From the NCBI GenBank assembly GCA_019117185.1, contig DXAF01000020.1, forward strand, positions 1-50,577: 50,577 nucleotides of DNA. Reading direction: 5' to 3'. Under the pieces are notes generated by a model. The model was not told where the DNA came from. It saw nothing but the letters and a program-made list of their open reading frames with translations, and did not search any database. Both the position numbers and the translations under genes were made by a program. Below are positions 16,945 through 24,970 of this stretch, in pieces; the stretch's first letter is position 1; each line of letters opens with the position of its first letter. Source of the DNA: Candidatus Limosilactobacillus intestinipullorum. Lineage in GTDB: Bacteria > Bacillota > Bacilli > Lactobacillales > Lactobacillaceae.

Positions 16945-19263
16945 CTATTCAGCTAACTGATAACTTTCACTTGCTGGATCATAATCAAATTCAAACCGAC
17001 CCCCAGTGGTCTCCACGTAGATCCGCTGGTAAGTTGGCTGGTAGCCATGCTTAGTCAATTTGACGGTTACCTGACCGTCACCAGCCACCGCAATGTAGTA
17101 CTCATTGTATTCTCCATCTTGGTACTTGAAGTCCAAGCCATTGTCCTGATAGTGCTTGTAGGCACCACAATCGCCGAAGAGACGGAAAGTCATCACCGTT
17201 TCCGGCTGGTCGGCAATGTGTTTGACCTTGTTCCCCCATGGCAAGAGCGTATCTTTCTTAATGAAGAGTGGTAACTTCTCAATCGGTGCGTTAACCATGA
17301 TCGTTTGCTGGCCAGAGTATTCCGCGTTGTTCCAGAAGTCAAGCCACTTGCCAGCCGGGAGGTAAACCAGACGTTTATTCGTTCCCTGGTTAACGATTGG
17401 AGCAACTAAAATGCTCGTCCCCACCATGTATTCATCATTAATCTGACGAACTGCTGGATCATGGTCATAGTTTAATACTAGGGGCCGCATTACTGGCAAC
17501 CCAGACTCCGTTTCATGCCGTAACTGGTCATATAGGAACGGGACAAAGCGGTAACGGAGGTTAAGGTAGTCACGGTAAATATCAAGCGTTTGTCGGTCAA
17601 AGGACCATGGTTCTTGGTAACGGGTGCCCATCTCGGCATGGTTCCGGAAAAGTGGCACGAATAGCGATGCTTCCAACCAACGGGTCAATAGCTCCGGGGT
17701 CGTGTCTTTTTGGAAGCCCCCAATGTCGGTCCCGGCAATTGCAAACCCGCTCATCCCCAGGCTGGTCAGCTGGGGGATGGCTAGTTGCAGGTGCGACCAA
17801 ATTGATTGGTTATCCCCGGTCCAAATCGTTGAATACTTCTGGGTTCCGGCATAAGCGGCCCGGGTGATGATATATGGTCGCTTACCGGTGGCGGCCTTCA
17901 TCCCGTCATAAGCGGCCTGGGCTTGCAGGTGGCCAAAGACGTTGTGCATCTTAGCATGGGTAGTCTTTTGCCCACCGTTATGGAAGATTAGGTCACTCGG
18001 TAATTCACCATCAAACGAGGCTGGTTCATCCATATCATTCCAAACACCGCACGCGCCCATGTCGGCAAAGAACTTCACGTGCTTAGCCCACCACTGGCGA
18101 ACTTCCGGACGTCCAAAGTCAGGGAAGACCGCATCACCAGGCCAAACCCGGCCAATAAAGACCGTGCCATCCGGGTTCTCAACAAAGTACCCCTTGTCGA
18201 TCCCTTCTTGGTAAATGTCATAGCCATCTTCATCCTTTTTGACCCCCGCATCCAAGATTGGCATCAGGCGAATTCCCCGTTTCTTCATCTCGGCTACGAA
18301 CTTCTTGGGGTTCTTGAACTTAGTGGTGTCCCAAGTAAAGTCACGGTAGCCACGCATATAGTCGATGTCAAGGTGGATAACATCAACCGGCAGGTGGTAT
18401 TTTTCAAAGCCATCCGCGATTGCGGCGACCCGCTTGTCACTCGTACTATAGCCCCACCGTGATTGCTGGTAGCCCAATACCCACTTCTGTGGTAGTGGGG
18501 TGACCCCCGTCAGGTAGGTGTAGTTAGCCACGACATCCTTTAAGGTGTGCCCACCTAAGAGGTAGTAGTCCAGGTTCCCATCCATTGCGGAGTAATAGTA
18601 GTAATTTTCGTTTTCCTTTCCCAGATCAAAGTGACTCTTGTAGGTATTATCAAAGAACAAGCCGTATGGGTGACCATTCTTCAACCCATACATAACCGGG
18701 ATCGACTTATAGATTCCCTTAACCGACTCGTTATGGACCTGGCCAAAGTCAACATTCCAGTTATCATAGTCATAGCCCCGCTTGTTCAAAAAGCCTGGTT
18801 TATCACCCAAACCGTAAAATTGTTCGTCCGGTGCCAATGACTTAATAACCTCATAGTAGCCACTTTCCGCCTGGTCCCGAAGGTTAATGTCATGACCCTC
18901 GGCGAGGACCGTCGACTTATGTTCTTCATCTAAGTCGTTAGCGAGTGGGTGCCGGTGACCACGGTAGTCAAGGACTAATGGGTTGCCCTCGCTATCATAA
19001 ACGTCCAGGTAGTGGTTATCATAAGCCTTAACCACCAGACTAGCGGTCCGTAGTTCAATATGGTCCCCCTTGTTCTCCACCGCGTAATTAGTTGTGTGGT
19101 GCTTGTCACCTTCAATGGCATAAGAATTTGTTGCATCGCCCCGGTCCATAAAGACCCGGATAATTTCACTCGTGTAAACGTCTAATACCAGGTCACGCCC
19201 ATCTGCATATTCTAAGGTTACCCGTGGTACCGCGTTTTGAAAGCCTGTTAGTTGTCCTGTCAT
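16945..19263 (-). CDS. GH31 alpha-glucosidase
   Basis: Cytoplasmic hydrolase of alpha-glucosides (772 residues, no signal peptide). An N-terminal beta-sandwich (about 1-240) precedes the barrel. Catalytic nucleophile D410 in GVWNDMDEP, acid/base D484 in TIWTGDNQS; other GH31 landmarks are LGYQQSRWGY, HLDIDYM and PLFRNHAE. The C-terminal beta domains follow from about residue 610. Divergent from a LacI regulator with operators in between, and near an MFS transporter and GH13 gene, so it belongs to a maltose/isomaltose-type utilisation set. Exact linkage preference is not determinable here. Confidence 0.93.
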   Translation of the reverse strand: MTGQLTGFQNAVPRVTLEYADGRDLVLDVYTSEIIRVFMDRGDATNSYAIEGDKHHTTNYAVENKGDHIELRTASLVVKAYDNHYLDVYDSEGNPLVLDYRGHRHPLANDLDEEHKSTVLAEGHDINLRDQAESGYYEVIKSLAPDEQFYGLGDKPGFLNKRGYDYDNWNVDFGQVHNESVKGIYKSIPVMYGLKNGHPYGLFFDNTYKSHFDLGKENENYYYYSAMDGNLDYYLLGGHTLKDVVANYTYLTGVTPLPQKWVLGYQQSRWGYSTSDKRVAAIADGFEKYHLPVDVIHLDIDYMRGYRDFTWDTTKFKNPKKFVAEMKKRGIRLMPILDAGVKKDEDGYDIYQEGIDKGYFVENPDGTVFIGRVWPGDAVFPDFGRPEVRQWWAKHVKFFADMGACGVWNDMDEPASFDGELPSDLIFHNGGQKTTHAKMHNVFGHLQAQAAYDGMKAATGKRPYIITRAAYAGTQKYSTIWTGDNQSIWSHLQLAIPQLTSLGMSGFAIAGTDIGGFQKDTTPELLTRWLEASLFVPLFRNHAEMGTRYQEPWSFDRQTLDIYRDYLNLRYRFVPFLYDQLRHETESGLPVMRPLVLNYDHDPAVRQINDEYMVGTSILVAPIVNQGTNKRLVYLPAGKWLDFWNNAEYSGQQTIMVNAPIEKLPLFIKKDTLLPWGNKVKHIADQPETVMTFRLFGDCGAYKHYQDNGLDFKYQDGEYNEYYIAVAGDGQVTVKLTKHGYQPTYQRIYVETTGGRFEFDYDPASESYQLAE

Positions 19264-19327
19264 TGATCGTCTCTTCTTTCTATGGTGAGTTATTTTTCAA
19301 CCTTCGTTGCCTTAACTTTACCACTTA

Positions 19328-19343
19328 TTGCAAACGTTTACAA
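19328..19343. promoter_or_regulatory. LacI-type operator O1 (GH31 side)
   Basis: TTGCAAACGTTTACAA is a near-perfect LacI/MalR-type palindrome in the divergent promoter between the GH31 gene and the regulator, about 65 bases from the GH31 start. Confidence 0.75.
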
Positions 19344-19360
19344 ATTGATTTTAACTATCA

Positions 19361-19398
19361 TGTAAGCGTTTGCGATAAAGTCAACGCTAGGCTATAAT
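19361..19398 (+). promoter_or_regulatory. Regulator promoter overlapping operator O2
   Basis: The operator TGTAAGCGTTTGCGA (19361-19375) overlaps a -35 TTGCGA at 19370-19375; 17 bases on is a perfect TATAAT at 19393-19398. Binding would block the regulator's own promoter, that is autorepression. Confidence 0.75.
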
Positions 19399-19433
19399 GA
19401 AAATAAGACATTTATACGGAGAGGATAATTTAC

Positions 19434-20414
19434 GTGAAACCCACAATTAAAAATATTGCTAAAGCAGCTGGCGTTTCCACCGCCACCGTTTCCCGCGCCC
19501 TAGCCAATAAGGACCAGTTACTCCGCCCAGCAACCAGCGCCCGGATCCGAAAGATTGCCCATGAGATGGGCTACCACAAAAACGTGGCCGCGTCCCAACT
19601 AGCTTCAAAGATCACCAAGACCATTGCCGTGATTATAAATTATACCCAGACCAACTTCTGGAAAGAAATCGTCGATGGAATTCTTCAGCAGGCCCACCAA
19701 CTTGGCTACCAAGTCATTATTTTTTCTGCCGGAGAAAATGACCCGGCCCGCCTTACCCAGACGGTTAACGAAGCCTTGGAGCACCAAGCCAGTGGGATCC
19801 TCCTTATCTCGGGTAAAATTGAGGCCAACCAGGTCGCCATCCTGAGTCGGGCCCACACCCCCTACCGCTTAGTTTCCATCTACGACCGGCACCACCCCGA
19901 ATACCGTTTTATCTCATCGGATAACATCGCCATTGGGGAACTGGCCACCACCTACCTGATTAAGCAGGGACACCACAAGATTGGCCTGGTCGGGATCGAT
20001 CATTCTTCCACTGGCCAGCAACGCCTCCTTGGCTACCAAAAGGCAATGACGGCCGCCGACCTCACCATTAACCCTGACTGGGTGCACTACGGCAACTACA
20101 GCTACCAAAGTGGTCAGCAACTGTACCAGCAGGTCCAAGGCCAGAGTTTAACTGCTATTGTGGCCGGAAGTGACATGGTCGCGGTTGGCCTGATCAAGGC
20201 TGCCCAGCAGGCCGGCACCCAAGTCCCTGAGCAACTCTCCGTAGTCGGAATTGATGGGGCCCTAGCAGGTGAGATAGTGAGCCCCGAACTTACTACCGTT
20301 AAACAGGATTTCTTCCGGATGGGAACCACCAGCGTTGATAACCTGTTAAATGATCAAGCCGCTACCTTTATTCCAACTAGGCTGGTTAAACGGGCAAGTG
20401 TTGCCAAACTATAA
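19434..20414 (+). CDS. LacI-family regulator of alpha-glucoside genes (MalR-like)
   Basis: Transcriptional repressor, 326 residues. N-terminal HTH (IKNIAKAAGVSTATVSRALAN) with the LacI hinge region, then a periplasmic-binding-protein-like sugar domain (about 60-320). Starts with GTG after GGAGAGG. Divergently transcribed from the GH31 gene; matching operators occur in its own promoter and upstream of the GH13 gene, so it probably controls the whole alpha-glucosidase/transporter cluster in response to a maltose-type sugar. The effector is inferred from neighbours only. Confidence 0.88.
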   Translation: MKPTIKNIAKAAGVSTATVSRALANKDQLLRPATSARIRKIAHEMGYHKNVAASQLASKITKTIAVIINYTQTNFWKEIVDGILQQAHQLGYQVIIFSAGENDPARLTQTVNEALEHQASGILLISGKIEANQVAILSRAHTPYRLVSIYDRHHPEYRFISSDNIAIGELATTYLIKQGHHKIGLVGIDHSSTGQQRLLGYQKAMTAADLTINPDWVHYGNYSYQSGQQLYQQVQGQSLTAIVAGSDMVAVGLIKAAQQAGTQVPEQLSVVGIDGALAGEIVSPELTTVKQDFFRMGTTSVDNLLNDQAATFIPTRLVKRASVAKL

Positions 20415-20420
20415 CAACGT

Positions 20421-20478
20421 AAACAGGCTGCTTCCTCATGGTCCCTTGTTTGGGGTCCATAAGGAGGCAGCTTGTTTG
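20421..20478. terminator. Long bidirectional terminator hairpin
   Basis: AAACAGGCTGCTTCCTCATG pairs with CATAAGGAGGCAGCTTGTTT, with an inner CCC/GGG pair. It ends the regulator transcript. Confidence 0.75.
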
Positions 20479-20542
20479 TTGGTTGATGGGCTTAGACAAT
20501 CAGCAGGGAACAACGCACTACTGGCCCTTTAAAAAATGCAAA

Positions 20543-20580
20543 GCGTGAAGACGAAGTCATTTATGACTTCGTCTTCACGC
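20543..20580. repeat. Perfect 18-bp-arm palindrome
   Basis: Arms of 18 bases from GCGTGAAGACGAAGTCAT to its exact complement are separated by only TT. It lies between the terminator and repeat unit D, with AAAAAA on the left side. Confidence 0.85.
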
Positions 20581-20609
20581 CCGACCGACGCGCTGCTAGC
20601 TTTTAGGAA

Positions 20610-20666
20610 GTACAAAGAGGCCTTTAGTATTCGGAAGATCCGAACGCTAAAGGCCTCTTCGTGTAC
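20610..20666. repeat. Hairpin repeat, unit D
   Basis: GTACAAAGAGGCCTTTAG pairs with CTAAAGGCCTCTTCGTGTAC; the inner part is TTCGG/CCGAACG. Same core as units B, C and E. Lies between the convergent regulator and MFS genes. Confidence 0.8.
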
Positions 20667-20693
20667 TATTTCTTTACCCATCATGTTAACAAA

Positions 20694-22076
20694 TTAATTT
20701 TCTTGGGCCCTTTGCACAGAAACCCCTTCGTGAATCCGTGGAACTACCAGTGCACCAACGAGAAGTGAACAACCGGCAATCAGCATCATCATCGTTTGGT
20801 TGTGACCAACCAGTGGGAAGATGGCAAAGCTGCAAAGGGAAGCCACAATTTGAGGAACACAGATACCAACGTTGAAGAGTCCGAGGTAGGCCCCTTCGTT
20901 CTTACCATTCAGCGATGACGTCAACAGCGTAAAGGGAATGGTGTTAATACTGAAGTTAGCAATTCCAAAGAGGATCATTGCAATAACTGACAAGGTCTTT
21001 GAGGTGATGAAGGCCATGCTACCAAGGCCAAGGGTGCCCAGCAGCATCCCTAATACGTACCACTTCTTCCGGGAGTTAGCCTTGGCCTTCGCGTAAAGCA
21101 GGCCCCAAACAATCCCAGCGATACTGTAAACGGCGGTCAAAATCCCGTACCAGTTACCAGCGGCCTGGTAGCCGGCTGAGGCAACATCCGTAGTGTGCCA
21201 AATGTTCTTAGCAACGGTCCCAGTCGTGTAGGTCCAGACATACATAATTGCAAACCAAGAGAAAAATTGGACCAGGTTAATTTCCCAGAAGGACCGTGGT
21301 GCTTGCTTAACTAATTTCCACAGGCTAACCTTTTCGTGGACTTCGTTGACATCAATCCGGTGGTAGCGGGCGTAACTTTCTGGATCGTATTCCTTCACGT
21401 TAAAGACTGTCCATAAACCGGTGATTAGTAAGACGGCAGCAGCACAGAGGTAAGCCCAGATAACGGTGTGGGGAACAACGCCCCGCTTAGCCGTATTTGA
21501 CATCCCACAGGCGGTGAAGATAAATGGCAAAATAGTTGCTAGGATCGCTCCACCGTTGGAGAAAACCTGTTGCCAAGACCAGGCTGCGTTCTTCTGCTGG
21601 TTGTTAACCATGTCACCAACGAGCATCCGGAGCGGCTGCATGCAGACGTTAGAAAAGAGGTCCATAAAACAAATTGCAACTGCGGCATAGGTCATAGCCG
21701 CCAGGGAACCGTAGCCAAAGCCAAAGGACCCGGAGAATGGCAGCATGATCAGTACCAATGCGGCGATCGGTGTCCCAAACAACAGGTAAGGTAGCCGCCG
21801 ACCAAAGCGGTTCCAGGTCCGGTCTGACATTTGGCCAAGGATCGGTTGAACAATCATCCCCATCAGCGGTGGAAAGATGAAGAAGAAGCCCAGGCTATTT
21901 GGGTTGGCCCCAATCGTTTGACAAATCCGACTCATCTGCGAACTCTGTAGTGAAAAGGCCATGTTAATGCCGAAGAATGCAAACGTGATTGAAAAGATTT
22001 GACTCTTGCTCAGGCCGGGCATACCGGCATCCAAGTCGACCCGCTGGTCCTCATTTTTTTCCTTTGTAATATCCAT
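20694..22076 (-). CDS. MFS sugar transporter (SLC45/GPH-like), probably maltose-type
   Basis: 460 residues with about 12 hydrophobic helices. The N-terminal half has FFGINMAFSLQSSQMSRI and the conserved loop GQMSDRTWNRFGRRLPYLLF, typical of SLC45-like bacterial disaccharide/proton symporters. It lies 15 bases after the GH13 gene on the same strand, so it is probably in the same operon and imports the alpha-glucoside that GH13 and GH31 cleave. Substrate identity is inferred from context. Confidence 0.85.
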   Translation of the reverse strand: MDITKEKNEDQRVDLDAGMPGLSKSQIFSITFAFFGINMAFSLQSSQMSRICQTIGANPNSLGFFFIFPPLMGMIVQPILGQMSDRTWNRFGRRLPYLLFGTPIAALVLIMLPFSGSFGFGYGSLAAMTYAAVAICFMDLFSNVCMQPLRMLVGDMVNNQQKNAAWSWQQVFSNGGAILATILPFIFTACGMSNTAKRGVVPHTVIWAYLCAAAVLLITGLWTVFNVKEYDPESYARYHRIDVNEVHEKVSLWKLVKQAPRSFWEINLVQFFSWFAIMYVWTYTTGTVAKNIWHTTDVASAGYQAAGNWYGILTAVYSIAGIVWGLLYAKAKANSRKKWYVLGMLLGTLGLGSMAFITSKTLSVIAMILFGIANFSINTIPFTLLTSSLNGKNEGAYLGLFNVGICVPQIVASLCSFAIFPLVGHNQTMMMLIAGCSLLVGALVVPRIHEGVSVQRAQEN

Positions 22077-22091
22077 AATTATTACCCCAAT

Positions 22092-23774
22092 CTAAAATTG
22101 ATAAACCTTTGCTTCGTATGGCCGCAATGTATCGCCCGCATCATCAGCATAGTTGCTAATTAATAACTTAGCATCCACGGGATGGTTATAATGCCGGGTT
22201 AACTGCTGGTCCGTGTAATTGGTGATTACCAGTAAGGTCGTGTCATCGTTTTGCCGGAGGTAGGTAAAGACTGCTGGATCATCTTCATTGCCATCGGCTA
22301 AGCGGTAAGTCCCGTTGGTGATCACCGGTAATTCATGCCGGAGCTTAATCAACCGTTGGTAGTAGTAGAAAATTGAATTTTTATCAGCCAATGCCTGTTC
22401 GACGTTAATCGTCTGGTAGTTCGGGTTGACCTTCTCCCATGGAGTCCCGGTTGAAAAGCCTGCATTTTTTGAAGCATCCCATTGCATTGGTGTCCGGGCA
22501 TTGTCCCGGCTGTGCATTGCGATGTATTTCATCATCGTTTTCCCGTCAAGGAGGTGTTGGTCATCAACAAGCTGGTGGTAGGCATTAATGGACTCAAGGT
22601 CCACGTAGTCTGCCAGCTTCGGGAAGTAGGCATTCGTCATCCCGATCTCTTCACCCTCGTAAATGTATGGCGTCCCCTGTTGGAAGTGCAGCATCGTTGC
22701 CAGCATCTTAGCGGACTTAACCCGTTTTTGTTCACTACTGTCGTCGCCAAAGCGGGAAACTACCCGGGGTTGGTCGTGGTTGTTCCAGTAAAGTGAGTTC
22801 CAGGCCTTGCCGGCTAGCTGTTCTTGCCACTTACTGAAGTTCGCACGGAGATCACTGAGCTTGGTCTTTTGGTCATACCACTTACCCAGTGCGGGGTTCG
22901 GGTTGGCATCCAAGCCCATGTGCTCAAACTGGAAGACCATGTTAAGCTCCGTGTTAGCAAGGTTGGCATACTTTTGGGCATCAGCTGGCGTCGCACCAGG
23001 GGTCTCGCCGACCGTGATCATCTTATGCTTGCTCATAACGTTCTTGTTCATTTCTTGCAAGAACTCATGGATGCGGTGACCATTCGCAACGATCGGCTCA
23101 ACATTAGCGTACTTTTCATCGGGTGCCTTCTTACCATCCGGGAGACCCGCCGGCTTTGAAATCAGGTTGATTACGTCCATCCGGAAGCCATCAACCCCCT
23201 TTGCGGCCCACCAGTTCATCATGTCATAGACACTGTGGCGAACTGCTGGGTTCTCCCAATTGAGGTCCACCTGCTGTGGTGCAAAGAGGTGGAGAAAGTA
23301 CTGGTCGCTTGTGGGATCATACTGCCAGGCAGAGCCGGAGAAGTAAGAGCCCCAGTTATTAGGCGCGTGGCCATTCTTTCCGTCACGCCAAATATAATAG
23401 TCCCGGTAGGCATTGTCCCTGCTCTTCTTGGCTTCCTGGAACCAATGGTGCTGGTCAGACGTATGGTTAACCACCAGGTCCATCACGAGTTTCATCCCCC
23501 GCTTATGGATCCCCTCAACTAATTCTTGAAAGTCTGCCATCGTGCCCAGCGTTGGGTTAATCGCCTGGTAGTCGCTGATGTCATAACCATTATCAACTTG
23601 CGGAGACTTATAAATTGGGTTTAGCCAAATTACGTCAACCCCTAATTTTTGCAAGTAATCCAGCCGGTTGATGATTCCCCGGAGGTCCCCGACACCATCA
23701 CCATTACTATCTTGAAAGCTTTTTGGATAAATCTGGTAAACAACTGAGTTATTCCACCAATGTTTATTCTCCAT
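22092..23774 (-). CDS. GH13 oligo-1,6-glucosidase/alpha-glucosidase
   Basis: Intracellular GH13 enzyme, 560 residues. Barrel motifs: MDLVVNHTS, nucleophile D200 in GFRMDVINL, acid/base E257 in ITVGETPG and NNHDQPR. The residue after the nucleophile is Val (V201), which in the family goes with alpha-1,6 preference, whereas Ala or Thr is usual in maltases. Start set at the ATG at 23774 (MENKHWW) with GAGGGG upstream; a TTG nine bases earlier is in frame but too near that site. First gene of the GH13-MFS operon, under three LacI-type operators. Confidence 0.92.
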   Translation of the reverse strand: MENKHWWNNSVVYQIYPKSFQDSNGDGVGDLRGIINRLDYLQKLGVDVIWLNPIYKSPQVDNGYDISDYQAINPTLGTMADFQELVEGIHKRGMKLVMDLVVNHTSDQHHWFQEAKKSRDNAYRDYYIWRDGKNGHAPNNWGSYFSGSAWQYDPTSDQYFLHLFAPQQVDLNWENPAVRHSVYDMMNWWAAKGVDGFRMDVINLISKPAGLPDGKKAPDEKYANVEPIVANGHRIHEFLQEMNKNVMSKHKMITVGETPGATPADAQKYANLANTELNMVFQFEHMGLDANPNPALGKWYDQKTKLSDLRANFSKWQEQLAGKAWNSLYWNNHDQPRVVSRFGDDSSEQKRVKSAKMLATMLHFQQGTPYIYEGEEIGMTNAYFPKLADYVDLESINAYHQLVDDQHLLDGKTMMKYIAMHSRDNARTPMQWDASKNAGFSTGTPWEKVNPNYQTINVEQALADKNSIFYYYQRLIKLRHELPVITNGTYRLADGNEDDPAVFTYLRQNDDTTLLVITNYTDQQLTRHYNHPVDAKLLISNYADDAGDTLRPYEAKVYQF

Positions 23775-23810
23775 TAATATCAACCCCTCATAATCTTATC
23801 CAACGACTTA

Positions 23811-23902
23811 TGCAATCGTTTACATTACTTTTCAGTGACTATACTACCACGTATTCCGTTTTATGCAAGCGTTTTCATAAAATTAATTTGTAAACGAGTA
23901 CA
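23811..23902 (-). promoter_or_regulatory. Three LacI-type operators upstream of GH13-MFS operon
   Basis: TGCAATCGTTTACA (23811-23824), TGCAAGCGTTTTCA (23864-23877) and TGTAAACGAGTACA (23889-23902) all match the pattern found at the GH31/regulator promoter. On the minus strand a TTGCAT in the second site and TAGTAT about 16 bases later are the likely -35/-10, so the second operator covers the promoter. One or more of these could also serve as a CcpA cre site. Confidence 0.7.
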
Positions 23903-23979
23903 TTTTGCTGGTTCTCATACACAAACCCAAAATACTGTTTATAATAGGGAGGAATGCTTATCTAAAGAAGGGAATTGTA

Positions 23980-24300
23980 ATGTTAGTTAACCTTATCAGT
24001 ATCATCTTAATGCTGGTCTTTGGTTACGGACTCGTCCGCAACTTCCGGCGGGGTAACTATGCCTATGCCTTTGTGATGTACGTTGGCACCATGATTTTTT
24101 ACGCCAACCTTTACCATAACCTGCATGGTGAATGGGCATTTTACTTGATGATGCTAATGATCTTTGCCGCTATCATCTGCGCAATCTCATTTATTTACCA
24201 AGCCGTTAGGGCCGAAAACAGTACCCGGCACTACTGGGGAGCAACTGCGCTGAGCGTCTTGTCACTCCTATTAGCACTATTATTCAAGTTTCTGCTGTAA
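23980..24300 (+). CDS. Small membrane protein of unknown function
   Basis: About 106 residues from the ATG at 23980, chosen because AAAGAAGGG lies before it; an upstream in-frame ATG at 23905 lies close to the GH13 promoter region. Three or four hydrophobic helices: LISIILMLVFGYGLV, YAFVMYVGTMIFYA, a long one starting YLMMLMIFAAIICAISFIY, and LSVLSLLLALLFKFLL. No family recognised. Monocistronic with a strong terminator. Confidence 0.7.
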   Translation: MLVNLISIILMLVFGYGLVRNFRRGNYAYAFVMYVGTMIFYANLYHNLHGEWAFYLMMLMIFAAIICAISFIYQAVRAENSTRHYWGATALSVLSLLLALLFKFLL

Positions 24301-24303
24301 CGT

Positions 24304-24360
24304 AAAAAGCGGCGACTGGTGTTCATTTGATGACGAACACCAGTCGCCGCTTTATTTTTT
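24304..24360. terminator. Bidirectional terminator
   Basis: AAAGCGGCGACTGGTGTTC pairs exactly with GAACACCAGTCGCCGCTTT and is flanked by AAAA and TATTTTTT. Sits between convergent genes. Confidence 0.92.
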
Positions 24361-24368
24361 AAACTTCA

Positions 24369-24758
24369 TTAGCAATCGTGGGCCAACCCCTGCTGCATCG
24401 GCAGTGGAATACCACTGTAGTCAACCACTTCCACATTTTCGGTTAAAATCCCCTTGGGACTAACCAGCGGCATCGTAAAGAGGTGCTGGTTAAACCGGAT
24501 TTCCATTTCATCATCAAACTGGGCGGCCGACTCTCCCTTAATCAGCACCTGGCCAAGGTTAGAGTCCAAAGCCCGGTCGAAGTCGGGTAGTTTAACTCCC
24601 CGATCGACAAAGATTAGCTGGTAGTTGCTTTCCAATGAGCAGTTACCAATTGCCGAAAATGGTCCTACCCCATCGTCATAATCTAAAAGAATTCGTTTGT
24701 CGGGACCCAGGTACCGGGTAACCCGTTTTTTGGCCTCATCAGTAAACGTCAGCTTCAT
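24369..24758 (-). CDS. HesB/IscA-like iron-sulfur biosynthesis family protein
   Basis: 129 residues, cytoplasmic. The layout resembles the Fe-S biosynthesis (HesB-like) family of lactobacilli: N-terminal MKLTFTDEAKKRVTRYLG, DYDDGVGPFSAIGNCS and IPLPMQQGLA near the end. The canonical IscA cysteine pattern (C-x-C near the C terminus) is not present; only Cys in GNCS and the last residue remain, so a cluster-carrying role is doubtful. Monocistronic. Confidence 0.6.
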   Translation of the reverse strand: MKLTFTDEAKKRVTRYLGPDKRILLDYDDGVGPFSAIGNCSLESNYQLIFVDRGVKLPDFDRALDSNLGQVLIKGESAAQFDDEMEIRFNQHLFTMPLVSPKGILTENVEVVDYSGIPLPMQQGLAHDC

Positions 24759-24878
24759 CGTTAACCACCCCTTCTTTAATTGTTAATTCTTATTTTAGCA
24801 AGTGGTTAGCAAATAGCAATTTTCCTGCTCAGCAGTGGCTTAATTTAGGAAAACGATTCCCTAATTGTAAAAATAGGG

Positions 24879-24939
24879 TTGACATCGCTTCCATAGGTGA
24901 GTATATTATTTGGTGTAACGATAAACCAAAGCGCTTTCA
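24879..24939 (+). promoter_or_regulatory. gntK promoter with cre site downstream
   Basis: -35 TTGACA (24879-24884), 17 bases, -10 TATATT (24902-24907). A cre-like site CCAAAGCGCTTTCA (24926-24939) lies just after the expected transcription start, where CcpA binding would block elongation. Upstream, GGAAAACGATTCC (24848-24860) is a partial palindrome that could bind the gluconate regulator. Confidence 0.75.
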
Positions 24940-24970
24940 AAAAATCTGATCACTAAGGGAGAGTTGAATA

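Noticed and set aside
23905-23979. Upstream extension of the small membrane protein after GH13
   Set aside because: No ribosome site at 23905 and the stretch lies next to the divergent operators; the start at 23980 has AAAGAAGGG.
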